NCBI GenBank assembly: GCA_947579665.1
Contig: OX388349.1
Coordinates: 73,350,841 to 73,414,840 of the forward strand
Length of the DNA: 64,000 bases
Direction: 5' to 3'
Source: Sympetrum striolatum
Taxonomy: Eukaryota > Arthropoda > Insecta > Odonata > Libellulidae
The stretch's first letter is position 1, and each line of letters starts with the position of its first letter. The notes beneath the pieces were generated by a model, which was given only the letters and a program-made list of their open reading frames with translations, had not been told where the DNA came from and did no database searches. The position numbers and the translations under genes are program-made. Positions 11,250 through 24,952 of the stretch are shown piece by piece.

Positions 11250-11800
11250 AGGCATTTAAAAGGGAAGAAAAGGTCAAGAAACGCTAAACAAAACAAAGAG
11301 AAAATAAGAAACGAATCAATCCGGGAATAAAAAGAGCGTTGGTTCAATCGATGGGCCCTTTTCTTGGGCCTCATTGAAAGACCTCTGTCATCGACACGAA
11401 AAAAAGAGGAAAGGAATAATTAATAGGGTGCCTTTGGAAGGCAACCGCGGATTCTTCGTCTCCGTGCCCATTATCACGAGGGATAGAGTTATATATCAGC
11501 GATGGAAGGGTGGAAATGGGGGAAACTTTTCGGCTTTTACCAGAATACCAACTCCGGGCTCTTTGAAAATTACTTGGGAATCGGAGGGAATTGATGAAGA
11601 AAGGGAAAGTAGCAAGGGGAAGAGAATCGGAGAGAGAAGTCTGGTTGAAGAAAATGGAGGTGAGGAATTAGATTGAAGATAAGATACAGGGAAATTCATT
11701 ACTGATAAGGTTTGCGGAAAATGAGAAGGGAAAATGATAGAGGAACGGAGTGAAAATGGAAGACTGAAATGGAAAAAGGATATTGTAACAAAGGCGAGGA
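11250..11800 (+). other. strand-asymmetric purine-rich tract
   Basis: The top strand is dominated by A and G over about 550 bases. A 100-codon frame at 11374-11676 reads mostly Glu, Gly, Lys and Arg, as expected from such composition, and has no recognisable domain. I see no splice signals or start context that would make it a gene. Similar but shorter purine-rich stretches occur at 13440-13660. Confidence 0.4.
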
Positions 11801-14179
11801 TACGATAAAAATAGGTTGATAAAAACTGTTTCGCATTGGAATGTATTTCTTGAAAGCTTTACCTTATATTGAAATACAACGAATTAAGAATTATTTAACT
11901 ACACTGGCGTAAAACGTTTTGGTAATATTGGTCTAGTTAATAGTCTCTTATTGTATTTTTTGCGATAAATTCAGCCGCGTTTCTGAAAATTGTCCACCAC
12001 GTACAGTTTTTGAGAATTTCGTATAAACAATAAATAAACAAAGTAATTTCTTCTTTAATTTTTATCTTTATAATTTATGTTAGTAACTCTCTAAATGTAC
12101 ATCTAAACTGTTTATCAGTTCATGAATTCACTATATTTAAATTACAATTGTATTCCTAGACCGAATTTGAAAAGCAACTAAAAAAAGCGACTGACAAAGG
12201 CCTCGAAGATTTCGGTGCCCGCAAGCTCACTACAACGCTCATTTCTCAAAGAGTTTTAAACTTAAAGGGCATCACATACACTCATCTTAAAGCTCTTAAA
12301 ACACCCGTATTCTAGTATACGATTTATTCCATTGCAATAGGTCTATTTTCAGGCAAATTACGGTTCTCTGTCTTCCGCTTCCAACCTCGGCCCGACGGCC
12401 CTCTTATCCGTCAATGAGTTCCCTTTTCCAGCCGTAAACATGCTTCCACTGTCCAGTTGATTCCTAATAATGACGAAGAACCAGAGAGGATATGTGTATT
12501 ACTTGTTCTTAAGTCCAAGACATCCATCCATGGGTACCTAATATATTTAACCATGGTGGTCTAGAAGTGGATAGGCGGAAGGAGATAAATAATAGGTGGT
12601 GGCTAAACAACGGAGATGAGCGCTTATTCTTTACGAAATGGAAATCTCAGTTCAACCTCTATTATATTTATAGTGTATTTTTATTTCGTATACCATTGAT
12701 GAATAGAGTGAAAAATACTCTAACATGATAATTGCAGTTTAGGGAAACACATGCAGAATTACGATTGATAAAAAGGTAAAAGTTACCTTAACAAAAATTC
12801 TTACATGTTTGAGCTTTTTCGAGTTCATAACTGTAAAAAGGGACCAAAAATTAATCAACATTATAGAATTAATCATACGTTTAGAATTACGGAGAAGAAA
12901 AATTAAAAGTTAAAATAACAAATAACCGTACATTGTGGGACTTTTCTGAGCTCATATTGGCGATTGCCGACTCAAAATTAGTTAAGAACAGCTATTGACA
13001 TCCATGTTGTCCATAAAAGTCAATATTTGTCGGCCTGTATTATTAAACATATTGACGGGATAAAGGAGGAGATGTGACTTTAATGCGGAAAAATTTAATT
13101 AGGGGATTCTATACGTGGTGAAATGAAGAATTTAAAGTTATAAATATCACTGAGAATCCAACTGACTGATATACGACGCATAGTAAAGGATCATTAAAGA
13201 GTTTGAACACAATTTATAGCATGTTGACTATGAAAATCCTTTCTCAGGAGAAAAAGGAGCTGTGTTTCATGTTTCAATTATAAGTTGGCACGGTGCCTAA
13301 AGATGTTTAATGGTCTGTTTAATATATTAAACCGATCGTCTCGTCAAATAAATCCTAACGGTGGAACTATTGCTAAGTCATTTCCCTCTCAATTAATGCA
13401 AGAAACGCATTCCTCGTATAGAATAAATCGAATATTTGATGAAAAGGCCAAGAAAAGAGAGAGGCTATGAAAGAAGTGGAATCGAGCGATGAATGTGAGA
13501 AATTGGGTGAGCACAATGAAGAGAGGAAGGAAAAAGAACGGTCAAAGGTGAGGAAAAGAGAAAATGAGGTTTTGGATGATTGAGAGGACATCGGGGCGCT
13601 TTGTGGATGACAAAGGGGAAATGATGTTCATTGTAATGGAGAGGAGAGAGAAGTCCATTCTTAAAAACAACATGGAGTTGAATGCCTTATAGAGTAAAAT
13701 AGATTATGAATGGTATAATTCGTGTATTGAATATTTTGGAATTATACTGTAAATGATGCTAAAAATCGTCCTTTCTTCAGCTTTATAGTCAATATTTATC
13801 AATTTAGAAAGTTTAATAGTAGTTATTCAGCAGCAGTGAATTATAACCAATGAAATCCGAAATAAAAATAAGTAAATATATATAGCTAATATCTATACAC
13901 TTTCATTGCTCCAATATTAACATAAACATTCTTATAGTCTACTCATCTGATGAGTGCTTTTTGATGAACCTTTTTACAAAAATTTGATTTTAACAACGAA
14001 ATTTTTAACCGAATGCCTTTTGAGATTTGTGTAGAGAAACTAATTCTTTTAAAATAAGATAACAGCTACAATTGTCCTCTAAGAAGCAGTTCTGATATCT
14101 CAATGTAAGTAATAAATACCCAAATACTTATTATAATAAAAATAATTCAATACTTAAAGTAAGAAGAATCTTAAAATAA
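11801..14179. other. no gene seen
   Basis: AT-rich DNA with a moderately GC-richer patch at 12370-12500 and a purine-rich patch at 13440-13660. Small open frames at 13285-13470 and its opposite strand have no recognisable content. Confidence 0.5.
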
Positions 14180-14431
14180 AATTCACAGTCTCTGGCGATG
14201 TCTTGTGGAGATACGTCACGATAAAGAAGAACAATTTGAACTTTTTCCACAGTATTTTATTGAAAACAATAAAAGGAAACAAAACACGACTAGTTTCAGA
14301 GATTGATCTCCATCATCAAGTGACCTAGCAAAAACGTAAAGCATAATAAATATGAAACTAGTCGTGTTTTATTTCCTTTTATTTTTTTAAATAAAATACT
14401 GTGGAAAAAGTACAAATTGTCCTTCTTCATT
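14180..14431. mobile_element. foldback Penelope/retrozyme-like element
   Basis: Two arms, 14226-14297 (minus sense) and 14354-14430 (plus sense), are inverted copies joined by about 56 bases. In element sense each arm reads GAAACTAGTCGTGTTTT, TTTCCTTTTATT, AAATACTGTGGAAAAAG, AAATTGTCCTTCTTC. The right arm starts exactly at the GAAAC of the hammerhead-like core, whereas the left arm continues through the full core at 14289-14319. Mixed inverted partial copies are typical of Penelope-like elements. No RT or GIY-YIG coding region is present, so the assignment is by structure only. Confidence 0.55.
14285..14323 (-). ncRNA. hammerhead-ribozyme-like motif B
   Basis: Minus strand: TTGATGA (14313-14319), one base, hairpin GGAGA/TCTCT with loop TCAA (14298-14311; one G-T pair), GAAA (14294-14297), palindrome ACTAGT (14289-14294), then C. 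CAC before the core can pair with GTG after the predicted GTC cleavage site, giving three base pairs of helix I. C3 is T, which should reduce or abolish cleavage. Confidence 0.5.
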
Positions 14432-15239
14432 AGAAGAATCTTTATTAGCAACCTTAGTACAGAATTTAAAAAAACAGATAGACTACGACGGATGCTTTAG
14501 AAGTTCCGCTATAATTTTCCCTGGTCTCCCTTCAAAGATATCGCTTTCAGTTCCTTACTCGGACTTGGTAATATAGTGTAATTTATGCTACGTATTGTAG
14601 TTCAAGGGCAACACACTCGAGTGCACATGACGCAGTTCATTTCCTCTGCGGTCTGCAATAAAAATGAGGAGCAGCTAATGATGAAATCCCTCAACTGCTT
14701 CTGTGTACGTTTTTTTCCGCGTTCTAAACAGAAAATCGCAATTTCGCCGATTTCGTCCACAGTACATTGAAATAACTCATGAAATGCTAAATCGAAGAAT
14801 AAAGTAAAAGCGAGATGTACACGAAAGAATTATTTTTTCAACTATAACTACATATGGTCAGTGTACCACTTCTTTACATGAAATCAATTTATTCCAAAGA
14901 TGGATGTAATAGAAAATTAATAGAAAGTGAATCTCTGGAAAGGTTAATTTCGAAGAGAAGCCATGACTAGTTAGGATATTCATTGCCGAATCTGAAAGCG
15001 AAGATCTCTGGTATTTATGATCAAGTTTCTATAGCCAGATATACTTGAAAATGATACAATACTATCGCCAGTGGGACTCTTTATCACAAAGCAATTTCAC
15101 CAAACTTTCGCTCGTTTTGCACTAGTTCTCGCAATTTTTATTATACCTGTAAAATGATATTACACGATATAATCAGAATCTTCATTTAATTTCCCGTCTT
15201 TTGGTACTTTTCTCGACCTTGTGGGACGGTTTACGTGCA
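14432..15239. other. no gene seen
   Basis: AT-rich, no element boundary or coding signal recognised. The 61-codon frame at 14585-14770 has no known domain. Confidence 0.5.
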
Positions 15240-15600
15240 TTTCCTACATAGGATATTTGCCCTGACCTAGCGTCGAACCAAGGATAATCTTAGAAGATTT
15301 CTTTGCAGTTTCCGTTATATAAGCGCGGCTTTCAGCGAACTTTGGCATTTAAAGTTTCTCAAATACAATTCTAAAAAACCCCGCCGAAACAAATCGGAAT
15401 TTTTGGGCCTTCTGAAATCGAAACCACGATAGTGAGGGTCAAAGTCTGAATTTTTCTGGGGACTACACGCTATGGTCAGTACGTCGTAAATATTTCAAGT
15501 CAATGATACTTGTGGCTAGAATTTGTACCTTCTATAGGTATATCCGGAGAAGCGTCTATATATACTCGTAATAGACCATATACAGTGTCGTAGCCAGGGG
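15240..15600 (+). repeat. dispersed repeat family C copy
   Basis: Begins ATATTTGCCCTGACCTAGCG TCGAACCAAGGATAATC (compare 10345 and 37618), continues through a GGGCCTTCT block at about 15408, GCTATGGTCAGTACG at about 15470, and ends with ATAGGTATATCCGGAGAAGCG near 15534-15555. The same series, diverged, is found at 17140-17400. Confidence 0.7.
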
Positions 15601-17099
15601 AGGGCTGTGGGGTTCATAGGTCCACCTTCTAGCGGAACAACGAATGAGAAGCATGAAAGTTGCATTCAAAGAGGGATACCTTTATCTATTAACTATAGAG
15701 TTTTACTCGCACAGCTTCCATTAAAGGGGATCTCTCGTTTAAAATTTTGTAAACACAAATTTCCTTCGAAGATAGGTCATTAGAGGGTTATACGACGAAA
15801 TTCGCTCGGGCATCGGTTCACAGATGTAATTCTTTCCTTTGCTCTCAACATATTGCTCACAGTTGCGAAATACGTTCCGATTACTTTGACTTGACCAAAA
15901 TAATAGATGTTATCTAACGAGGCTGTGTTAACCATGGTCCAATTTATCTCAGAGGAAGAGATGCCGCGGTTAGAAATCCAAATGAATGAACAAGTGAGAT
16001 ACATTACGCGGTAACAGTCCGAATGCCTTAGGGTTGATTTATTTATCCACCTTAACTAAAAGTGTCATTTCTTTCGAAACGATTCCATTGATTAGTAATT
16101 TGATTTTCATTACGGTGAGCTGATAATGGGTAACAATTTCTTTAAAATATGAATTACTTTCCGTCGAAGTACAGCAAACAGCATAAAACAGTTACCAGCT
16201 AAGACACAACCAGCATAACTCGAGAAGGGCGAGTCTTTCAGATTCTGTTTTGAGCGCGCTTTTCGTCTTCCTCTTTATGCCTGGCACGTTTTGAAGGCCT
16301 TTGTGATGATGTATATTTTATAAATACTCGCTAAAAGTCATTGCTTTTACTGCGGTAGAAGCAGTATTGTATTATGAAAGAATTAAATTCGTATTCGTTA
16401 AATCAGCTCGAATCTCAAGCGTAATTCGCTCTTCTTCATAAAATATTGGACATGAATTACTTTGGCTGCTCATATTTGTTACTAACATAATATTTTCCAT
16501 CAATGCAGATTTATTATGAAATTGGTTATTTCAGTTAATGCTCCACATGCCCGCAGGGTGAACTTTTTCGTAAAGATTATTCTTAAAAATGATACGATAA
16601 TCAAGAGTATAAGAACTTCTGTAAATTAGGTCAACGGAAGTAAGAAAAATTAGAAAAAACGTAATAAGAATAAAAATGGAGCAATAATAAAATAATACCT
16701 GCTATTACGAATAACATTGGATGACAGTGGACCCCAAAGCGGAAATATGGTGCTTGTTTATATTGAAAAAGAATTTGTGAAAGTGGCAAAGTTGTTTGGA
16801 CGCCATTGATATAAGCAGGGAATTTTTATTTGTCTGATTTGCGAGTTCTTTACTTAAATGTTCATCCAATATGTAACTTTTTACGGTGTTAACTATCTTT
16901 CTAAATTACCGAGAGACCTCAATACTGTGAAAGTTCTTCGAAGAATCATTATTATATGAAGTTAATATATGTTATTAATCTACAATAAAAGATATGTACA
17001 TTACGGAACTGCAAATAATTTATTTTCTCTTTCTAGGAAGAAATATTCGTTTTCTTGAGAAATGAAAAACTTTGAACTTTTGAAGTTATAGAAAATAAT
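15601..17099. other. no gene seen
   Basis: AT-rich. No convincing frame, RNA gene or repeat boundary. The minus-strand 74-codon frame at 15780-16004 is unrecognised. Confidence 0.5.
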
Positions 17100-17460
17100 A
17101 ACACTGTAAACTTCCACACTAATAGTGAGATGGTATTCACACTTCAAAAAAATTTTCGAAATTCCCCGCAATGCATCTTTATGGGAAAAGTCGGGACTTC
17201 GGGGCCTTCTCGCATCTAACCCATGACACTTTGGTTCAAAGTCGCTTTATCCTCTGGAGGTTATATGCTATGGCTAGTACGCTAAAGAATATCAAGTCAG
17301 TGACACTTGTGAAACATGGTTAGAATATTTATCCCCTATATATACATATACATAGGTATTTCCGGAGAAACGTCGATATGTAATAGATACGAGTAAAAGT
17401 TGCTAGCATACTGCAAGGATATGTTTAAAGTACTGTAGTTTGCGAATTCCTATTTGGTTA
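17100..17460 (+). repeat. dispersed repeat family C copy
   Basis: Shares CCCCGCAATGCATCTT and GGGGCCTTCT with 37750-37810, GCTATGG...AGTACG and CAAGTCAGTGACACTTGTG with 15470-15530, and ends in ATACGAGTAAAAGTTGCTAG CATACTGCAAGG, matching the hairpin end at 36809-36840. Confidence 0.7.
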
Positions 17461-20400
17461 AAAAAGCAGGATGTATGTAAAAATTGATTCCGTATCAAAA
17501 TAGACTGATGTCGAACCCAGAACCTTTAAAAAAAGTTAAATGTAATACAAATTATGTAACAAGGTGGTCGCTAATACCCAACTACGGGGGATGCGACTAA
17601 AAATAAAAATAATTAAATTAAACCTTTTTAAAGAATGAAATTCTGCATAACTTTTTGCTTTGAGATAATCTGGATAATATTTAACACATACACGCGCACA
17701 GCTATGCCTATTGAGTCGTATTTGTAAATGGTTGGCAAGGAAAATTTTGGAAAATCATCTAAGTTAACTAGAAATATATGTTGTATGAACTGTAAATAAA
17801 AAATGGGAATGGAGAAGATGCAAGTAACGCTAAAGTACGGGGTGAAAAGTAAGTATACTTGCGTGAAAATATATCACTTACGAAAAACTTTGTTAGATAT
17901 ATTTTTGTGAAGATTAAAAATGCGCTGTTCTCAGTATTAAGAGTATAAGGAAATTAAAGCATGTTTGCAATTTTTGTTAACCTCGTGAGATCTTATAAAA
18001 TATTCTTAATATTCCGTCATACTCCTATTTAATCTTACAGTTTAAAGTATACCCAATTTGCAATATTCATTACTAGATTGTTACTCCATTTGCATTTCAT
18101 TTCACTTATATTCATTTGCTTTGCTTTTTTTCTCAACGAAAGAAGGTTAGGAGAAGTGAGATCCTTCAAATGGCATTTAATCTTTAAAGAGAACATGAAT
18201 CTAACATTTCTGCATCTTTATGACGCAAGTATGGTCGGAAGGAAAGTGCTGTTTTTTTCGATACATACGAATTCATAATTACTAAAGGCAAATCCTCGTA
18301 AAAGGTAACTAATATTTACAGATAAAGATTTTAGATATGCAATGGATTAAATGATCACTACTAATACATACAATTGATTTAGTCTAGGCGCTGCGTTCGA
18401 CATCTTATAATAAAAAGCATAATTTGACCATCTTCCATGATAGTTATATTTTTCAAAGAAATTGTCAGTTCCCTTTAAAAATTGGAGCATAATAAATAGT
18501 TTTCCAATTTCGGTTTCGATTCAACAATAATATTAATTTTCTGTATAATAATGTTACAAAATTTTCGATTCGGTTGTCACTTAAAAACCAAAACGATTTT
18601 ATCCGCTTCTAGTCGATCACGGTTTAATATTCCGAAGCCATTTTGTAATGTGAAGGCATAATTTCGTTCTGCAAGGTCAATCGAATTGAAAATAATAAGA
18701 CATAGGATCGGCTTCGTTAGGAATCGAATTTTGATGAAACTTTCTTGAAATATTATTCAATAGAAAGGTGTCAATAATAATTAAAATTAATCTTTGTAAA
18801 TTTAAATTATACATTTGCTAAATGACTTTCAGTTGAAGCTGTTCGGAATCCTTTAAGTAGGTAAGCAAATTGGGGATATAGCGTGTAATTACTGCAGCCC
18901 TTTGTTTAGGGTGATATTTCGGATTTTCGAGCAATTTTTAAAAATACGGTAACAGCCCAATATATCGCGATAAAGATGATGAGACCTTTACAGGTATAAA
19001 TTGGTTCTAATAAGCGTTTATTGAATGTTGAATAGGTAAAGTATGAAATGAAAGAATAAGCTTTAACTTAAAATTTCAACATCTCAACCCTGTTTTATAA
19101 TATATAAGACTGAATTTTTAAAATTTCGAAACCATAAAATAAATTTGTGAAATTGTACAGTGCAATTCGAAACGCAAGATTAAAAATAACATTGACTTTA
19201 AGTTGGCTGCTCCAAATGGTTATACTTAACAACTAATTAGGCTGTAGAATTTGTGCTAAGCATGACTTTCTTTGGAGTATTCATCTTTTTCAGCGTTCAC
19301 TACATATTAGTGACTATCTTACCATTTCTAACACTGGGTCGAAAGCGAGCTTCGCATTACCAGAGTTAAAGTTACCTGGTTTTAACCAGAAGGTTTACTG
19401 TTTTCCTATTTGCGTATCACCCCTAATACATAATTTCAAAGCAGCGATGGAACTTAGCCAAGTAACCCGCCCATATTCTTGGATAACATCTCATATAACC
19501 CCCCCAAAGTAGATCTAAATTAAGCCCCGAAAGAGGGCGAAAGTAGGGCCTTGTTCTGTTTGATAATGGAGGGATGAGTGGTGCGGTTTAAAATGCAGAG
19601 ATTCCGAGAACGCCTCCAGCATCTATAAAAGGACAGTATAGATATCGACCTGTAGACATTGTACTTTGTTCCGGTAATGGAAGCTCCAGAGTTAAATGGG
19701 ATAAGTCGGAGGATGTTTGGAAAAATCCGATCAAGGCTTCCGAAAGTAATAAGGTCGTAGATGATGGCGCAAAAAATAATGGAACTCTAAGGAATCTACG
19801 GAGAAAGGAGGAAGATCTCGGGGGAGAAAAAATAGCTCATCGTAATCCTGATTCGAAACGGGAGGATGTAAAATGTAGTATTTGGTCCGGAAGTGAAAGT
19901 TGATAGGAAAATAAAAATAGGCACTGGAATTAAATTATTTGATGACAAATTTTAGATACCAATCAGAGATAATCAAAGAAAGAGTCTCTGAGACAAGTGA
20001 CCAATAAGTTTCATAATGGAAAAGATAAATGAGTGGAATAAACGAGGACAGAGAATTGAGATATGACAAATTGGCTCGATATTGAGATGAAAAAGTTAGA
20101 AAGGATTGTAAAAATCGTAGTAAAATAACTAAAACAATAAATAAAATAAACAGAATGTAGGGATTGAGCCATATCGGCTATAGTCTACATAAAGAGATGA
20201 TTGAAACTGTTTGAAATTCATAAACTAAATACGTGTATGGATGATGTATCTGTAAAAGAGAATTGAGAGGTGTAAGATATTTTATTTATCTATGTACCTA
20301 TGTAGGACCTACATTATAGGCGAATGTAAAGAGGACACAATTTACTTTAGTGTACGTAAACAATACTGCTATCATTCTAAATTTATCTCGAATATTATTC

Positions 20401-20519
20401 TATTGGTTGCGAAAATATGAAACTGACTGGGGTGCAAAATAATTATATTTATTCTGCTTATTATTAATGTTGGGTATTTGTGTAAATCAATGTTAAATAA
20501 TTAATTTAATGTATTTGTA
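17461..20519. other. no gene seen; GC-richer patch with a TATA motif at 19.6 kb
   Basis: Largely AT-rich. The 19470-19900 patch is less AT-rich and contains TATAAAAGG at about 19625, but there is no clear initiator or downstream coding frame. The 66-codon frame at 18078-18278 is unrecognised. Confidence 0.4.
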
Positions 20520-21012
20520 ACACATATTATATGTAAGCTAGTGGATTCCCCCGTCGAAAATGATGGAATGAAAACTAAAAATATGTCTCTATTTACTGAT
20601 CTTTTATAACGTTAAAGCGTATTATCCATTGACATAAATAGTGCTTATTAACTGTTATAATGGAGTATTTGTTTATCTGGTTGCTACAAAAATATCGCGT
20701 TTGTATACATTGTTGACTTTACATTGATTTTGACGACAAAATTATCCATGTTTTTGAGAACGAAAAAATTAATCATTTGAAATTTTATTCACAAAGCGAA
20801 ATTTTAAACCTACATTATGGAAGTTGATATTATTTGTACAGATATATATTTGGATTTCAACTTCCAAATTTTCTAATGTTTTTATTTTATTCAGTTCATC
20901 AATCAACTTTGTCCATAGGGAAAATTCTTAAAAATCACCGCGATGTATTTCAATCGGGAGTTTTTCATACCTGGCGCCAAACTCACGCACTTTTGGTGAC
21001 ATTTTTACACCA
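20520..21012 (+). repeat. dispersed repeat family D copy
   Basis: 20580-20820 aligns with 33370-33575: shared blocks include AACGTTAA, ATCGCGTTTG/GTCGCGTTTG, TACATTGTTG and TTGATTTTGA-GCAAA, then GAACGAAAA, ATCATT and ACCT-CATTA. The following segment (20920-21010, CGATGTATTTCAATCGGGAG ... ACTCACGCACTTTTGGTGAC) also matches 44140-44210. Divergence is high, so the copies are old. Confidence 0.6.
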
Positions 21013-22380
21013 GTGATTAGAAACATTTGTACTTCTTGCGAGTTAAAAATTAATCATCAGTATTTATGACAATATGTGAATTACTTATTGATATATTCAC
21101 CATCATTCATGCTCGTCTATTTTATACTCCGTTGGAAAAGATATCGTAAAAATAAAAAAAATCGTAAAATGATCGAAAAGATGTGAATTTTCGAAAACAG
21201 CAGCTGATGAAATCCTTTAGCAATATGAAATGCGAGATCGCAATACAGAGATGATTCATTCGCCGATCCTCTTTAATCGGTAGTCTACGAGGAGCGCATC
21301 TCTATAGGTACATTCATGAAGCAAATGAATCCCTCTTGCACAATATGACATCCTTATTACATTCAAGAGAAAGATGTACATATGTGACTTCTGAAGTTCT
21401 TACTGTGGAATGATTTGCTTCCGGAGAAAATGATGTTACCAAAAATTAAGAATGGGATACGATTGTTTCAAATCTATTTTCCTTCTCCTTCTGCTTAGTG
21501 AACGTAATTTTATGTCCAACCCAAATAGTCCTCTAGTTTTCAGTTACATTTTCATTCCTTAAAAGGAATTCGTTTTTAATACGGTCATGTAGTAGTCGTC
21601 CTATCATAGTATCAAGATCGAAATCGTTCAAAATGTAAATGTTCCCAAGTTTCAAGTGGCCATTCTTGCTTTCGCCATCCTTATGTAAAGCACCCCGATG
21701 TGTTGGTCTCAGGTGCCATTCGAAGGTACGCTGAATTAGCGGCCGTGTGAGTAGATTCTGCCGTTCCCTTAATGAGGGGGAATATGCAAGAGATACCCGC
21801 GCCTCTTTCGGCAGAGGTTAGGAACCTCCGAGTCGAAAAACAAAAGCGTGGCGATCGATGATTTAGGGAGCAGATGCTGCGCGCCACTTTGGCCACTTTG
21901 ATGATTATCCTCCACTTGTGCTGCCATTACCCTTCTAGGCGACACACAGTGGACAATTAGACTAAGGGCCGGCGCCCCTTCTCCCCCAGAGGCATCTTCA
22001 TCAACCAACCTCTTTCAACCCCTCATTAGCGGGCTTTTTATGGCTTCCTCACACCTTTTTCTCTGATCCCTTATCTTTAGCTATTTACTTCCCTTGCTCT
22101 CCTTTAAACTCTCTCCTTTCAGAAGCACACTCTCCATAAAAGAAGTCTCTATCTATAAAGTTGCCTCTCTCATGCATGCCACCAGTTGAGCCTTCGGGAG
22201 GAGATATAAGTCCAGAGGACTTTAAAAGCTCTTCTTCAGTTTGACGTCCCTCCTTGAGATTAAGGGTATTGACGGATTACCGTTAGGAGATTCTTTCATT
22301 CAATAAACTAGGTCACGCCTCTCCTTTATGCAACAAGTGCTGAGATATAATTCGGAGTTTGTTATACTAAAAGGTCAACG
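21013..22380. promoter_or_regulatory. GC-richer block at 21660-22300 with a possible core promoter
   Basis: This block stands out in base composition. GATATAAGTC at about 22203 lies about 35 bases before TCAGTTTG (about 22237), an insect initiator-like hexamer at a usual TATA-to-start distance. No coding frame downstream is recognised. The overlapping minus-strand frames at 21681-22008 have no known domain. The promoter reading is speculative. Confidence 0.22.
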
Positions 22381-24150
22381 ATGACTCGTGTTTAGGGAGA
22401 AATTTCGGCGAAAAATGCCGGAGTTGTTCTATGCTCAAACAATTTAAAAGTACAACAACGTACAACAAAATACAATTTGGTTGATATATCAAGTAAACTG
22501 CTGGCCAAAATTAACGCAGCACCTCACCAGTGATCCATACGGCCACCGGAAGGACTGCTGACACAGACTTAAATGGCAACGGTGGCCAGAGAAGATCCGT
22601 GCGATAAGAATCTCGTTAAGAATCGAGCCATGGGATAAGCGTAGAAAATTGCCGATGGATATTTTAGCCAAAAGAAAATACTTTGAAAGACGCAGTGAGG
22701 ATCCTCGTAGTTCCGCGTGAGTCCAAAGAAGGTTCATTACGGTAGGGACCATGAAAATTTGGCTGCGGCGCTGATCGAAGATTTTCATCGCAAGATTTGA
22801 TCATTGAGAAAAGAAGGGTTATGGTTATGAAGAAAATATATTTACAGTTAAGCGCAGAGAACATTAAGACATATTCAGAGATACGCTCTTCGTCTATGTG
22901 AATCAAGTATTCTAGCGTACCCAAAATGCCTCAGTGAGATATATTTGTAATGTTAAAAAAATCGAATACGTTTCATAATCACACGCTAAATTATATTGGT
23001 TAACGCTAGAGTCGCGGAGAAAAAATATATATTCTCGCAACTACTTAGAGCTCCTTAAATGCAAGGTTTCCGCACAATATGTTTCACATTTTGTTTCTTT
23101 CGATAAATACACTATATCATCATCAACGGCTGCGAAAACTCCTGTTTGCTCAACGCACAAGAGTAATTTTAAGCAAGTTCTCATTATAGCCAGCAGTGTT
23201 TGGAGAAAACCTACTTTAAGGCAAGAGATTAGCCTATGGTATCAGTGAAAGTAAAGTATTTTATGAACCATTAGAGTATTTTAAACATTTTAGATGCATT
23301 TGAAAAGTATTTGGTAAAATCTTAAAAATATTTGCGAAAACGTTTTGGAAACTTTTTTCAGTTGGTATGAGTGATATGGTATTAATTATTTTTGTGGTAC
23401 TTAGCAATGAATTAATTTATGAATAGATTTATAAATTATTAAAATATTGTATAGATAATTATAAAAATATTTTTTTTGTAAATTTGGTAACACTGCTAAA
23501 ATTGCATACTTTGTATTACTTGAAATTCACAATGTAACAGATAATCATAACATAGTAGGCATCTTTACAAAACGAAAATTTAGTTGAAATATCTTGTTTA
23601 GTTTCTGTGTTACCGAAGGAAACACCGCCTTGGTTAATATTGACCCCACACGACTAATTATGGATTAAATACGTTTAAAGAATTGTAAATCGTATATTTA
23701 AATCAAGGTGTATGAAAATGAAGTTGTCACGTTGCGGTTGCTCTAAGTCTATTGCTTTAAATTAGTTTTAATTCTTATTAAATCCTTACTAGTGCTCACC
23801 CAGTAGTCAAAATTCGACCGTTATTCATTAAATTTTAAGTTTGGACGTTATTGAGGTTCTCTTGCCTATGATTATGCTTCTATGATCAATGATTATAATA
23901 TTTTTGAAGTTAATTCTATTGCGTCAGCATCGAGCGTGTAAAACACATCATAAGGGTATGTTGTTTGCCTTAATTACCTGCAACGCCTGTGGAATTTAAT
24001 ATTTATTGTAAGTAACAATTGAAAAAACACAATTACGGCTTGTATTTTTATTTATATTTTGTTTCAATTCATTGCCATTTTTTAATTTTTCATGTAACTC
24101 TTGAATCAAATGAACGCTAATAAAAATTAGACTTCGATATCCATATAAGG
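22381..24150. other. no gene seen
   Basis: Minus-strand frames at 22489-22788 and 22664-22924 overlap in different phases and match no family I know. The rest is very AT-rich, with T- and A-runs around 23390-23520. Confidence 0.4.
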
Positions 24151-24154
24151 AAAC

Positions 24155-24710
24155 AGACTTAAATCAGAGGCTCGTCGGCGTACCGAGAAAAGTGGCTAAA
24201 TATGTTACCGGAAATCACAAGAGGGAGGAGAGTGTTAGTAAAATGCTAGATCAGCTAGGATGGGAATCTTCTAGAAGAAATACATTTAGATTAACAGGTA
24301 TATTTAACGCGTGGAACTGTAAATACGGTTGGAATGAGCTACAATAAAGATTTCATAGTCCAAATTACATCGGACGCGGCGATCATTGACTAAAAATTAA
24401 AGAACAGAAATCCGATTTGGCAAAGTACTCCTTCATTAATAAGAGATTGGAAGGCTTTACCTGTTCTAATTCCAATGCCGAAAAGTTCCAAACAATTTAA
24501 AAAGAAAATCCGTAGTAATAGTTTATAAATCCTTTGTATATATTCAGCAAGCTTTTTTTGAAATATCTTTCTAATAAAAATAAATTGTATTAGTCATTGT
24601 TTTGCTTCCTATCATTTATAAAACTTATTATAGTTGTTAACGAATGTCAAAAATATAGAATTTTCTAAAATAAAGGACAATTAAGTAAAAAATAAAAGAG
24701 ATATATTTAC
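24155..24710 (+). mobile_element. 3' end of a CR1/Jockey-type LINE
   Basis: A second LINE tail. The C-terminal protein block VAKYVTGNHKREESVSKMLDQLGW is read at about 24211-24280. After a stop at 24344 the same phase resumes with KEQKSDLAKYSFINKRLEG at about 24400-24460 and ends near 24498. The remaining bases to about 24700 look like a 3' untranslated region with several AATAAA motifs. Heavily decayed. Confidence 0.78.
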
Positions 24711-24952
24711 ACCTCTTCCTATACGTGTGCAAGGGTTAAAATTTGCCCGCATTCCTACCTTGCACTTCGAGCAACTAAAAATAGTTGGGGTTTGATTTCT
24801 TTCTGAAGACCGCGCTCCAGCTTTTCCTGCCTTTCTCACTTGTCATTCTCTACCTCAAATTAACGGCAAATAGGAGGCTACCCCACATCCGAAATCGATT
24901 TCCTTTATTTTTGATGCATTTCTAGGTAGTGCAATTGTTTTAGCGAAATATC

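Noticed and set aside
11374..11676. 100-codon plus-strand gene
   Set aside because: Explained by the purine-rich strand, which lacks stop-forming T in this phase; no domain and no supporting start or splice signals.
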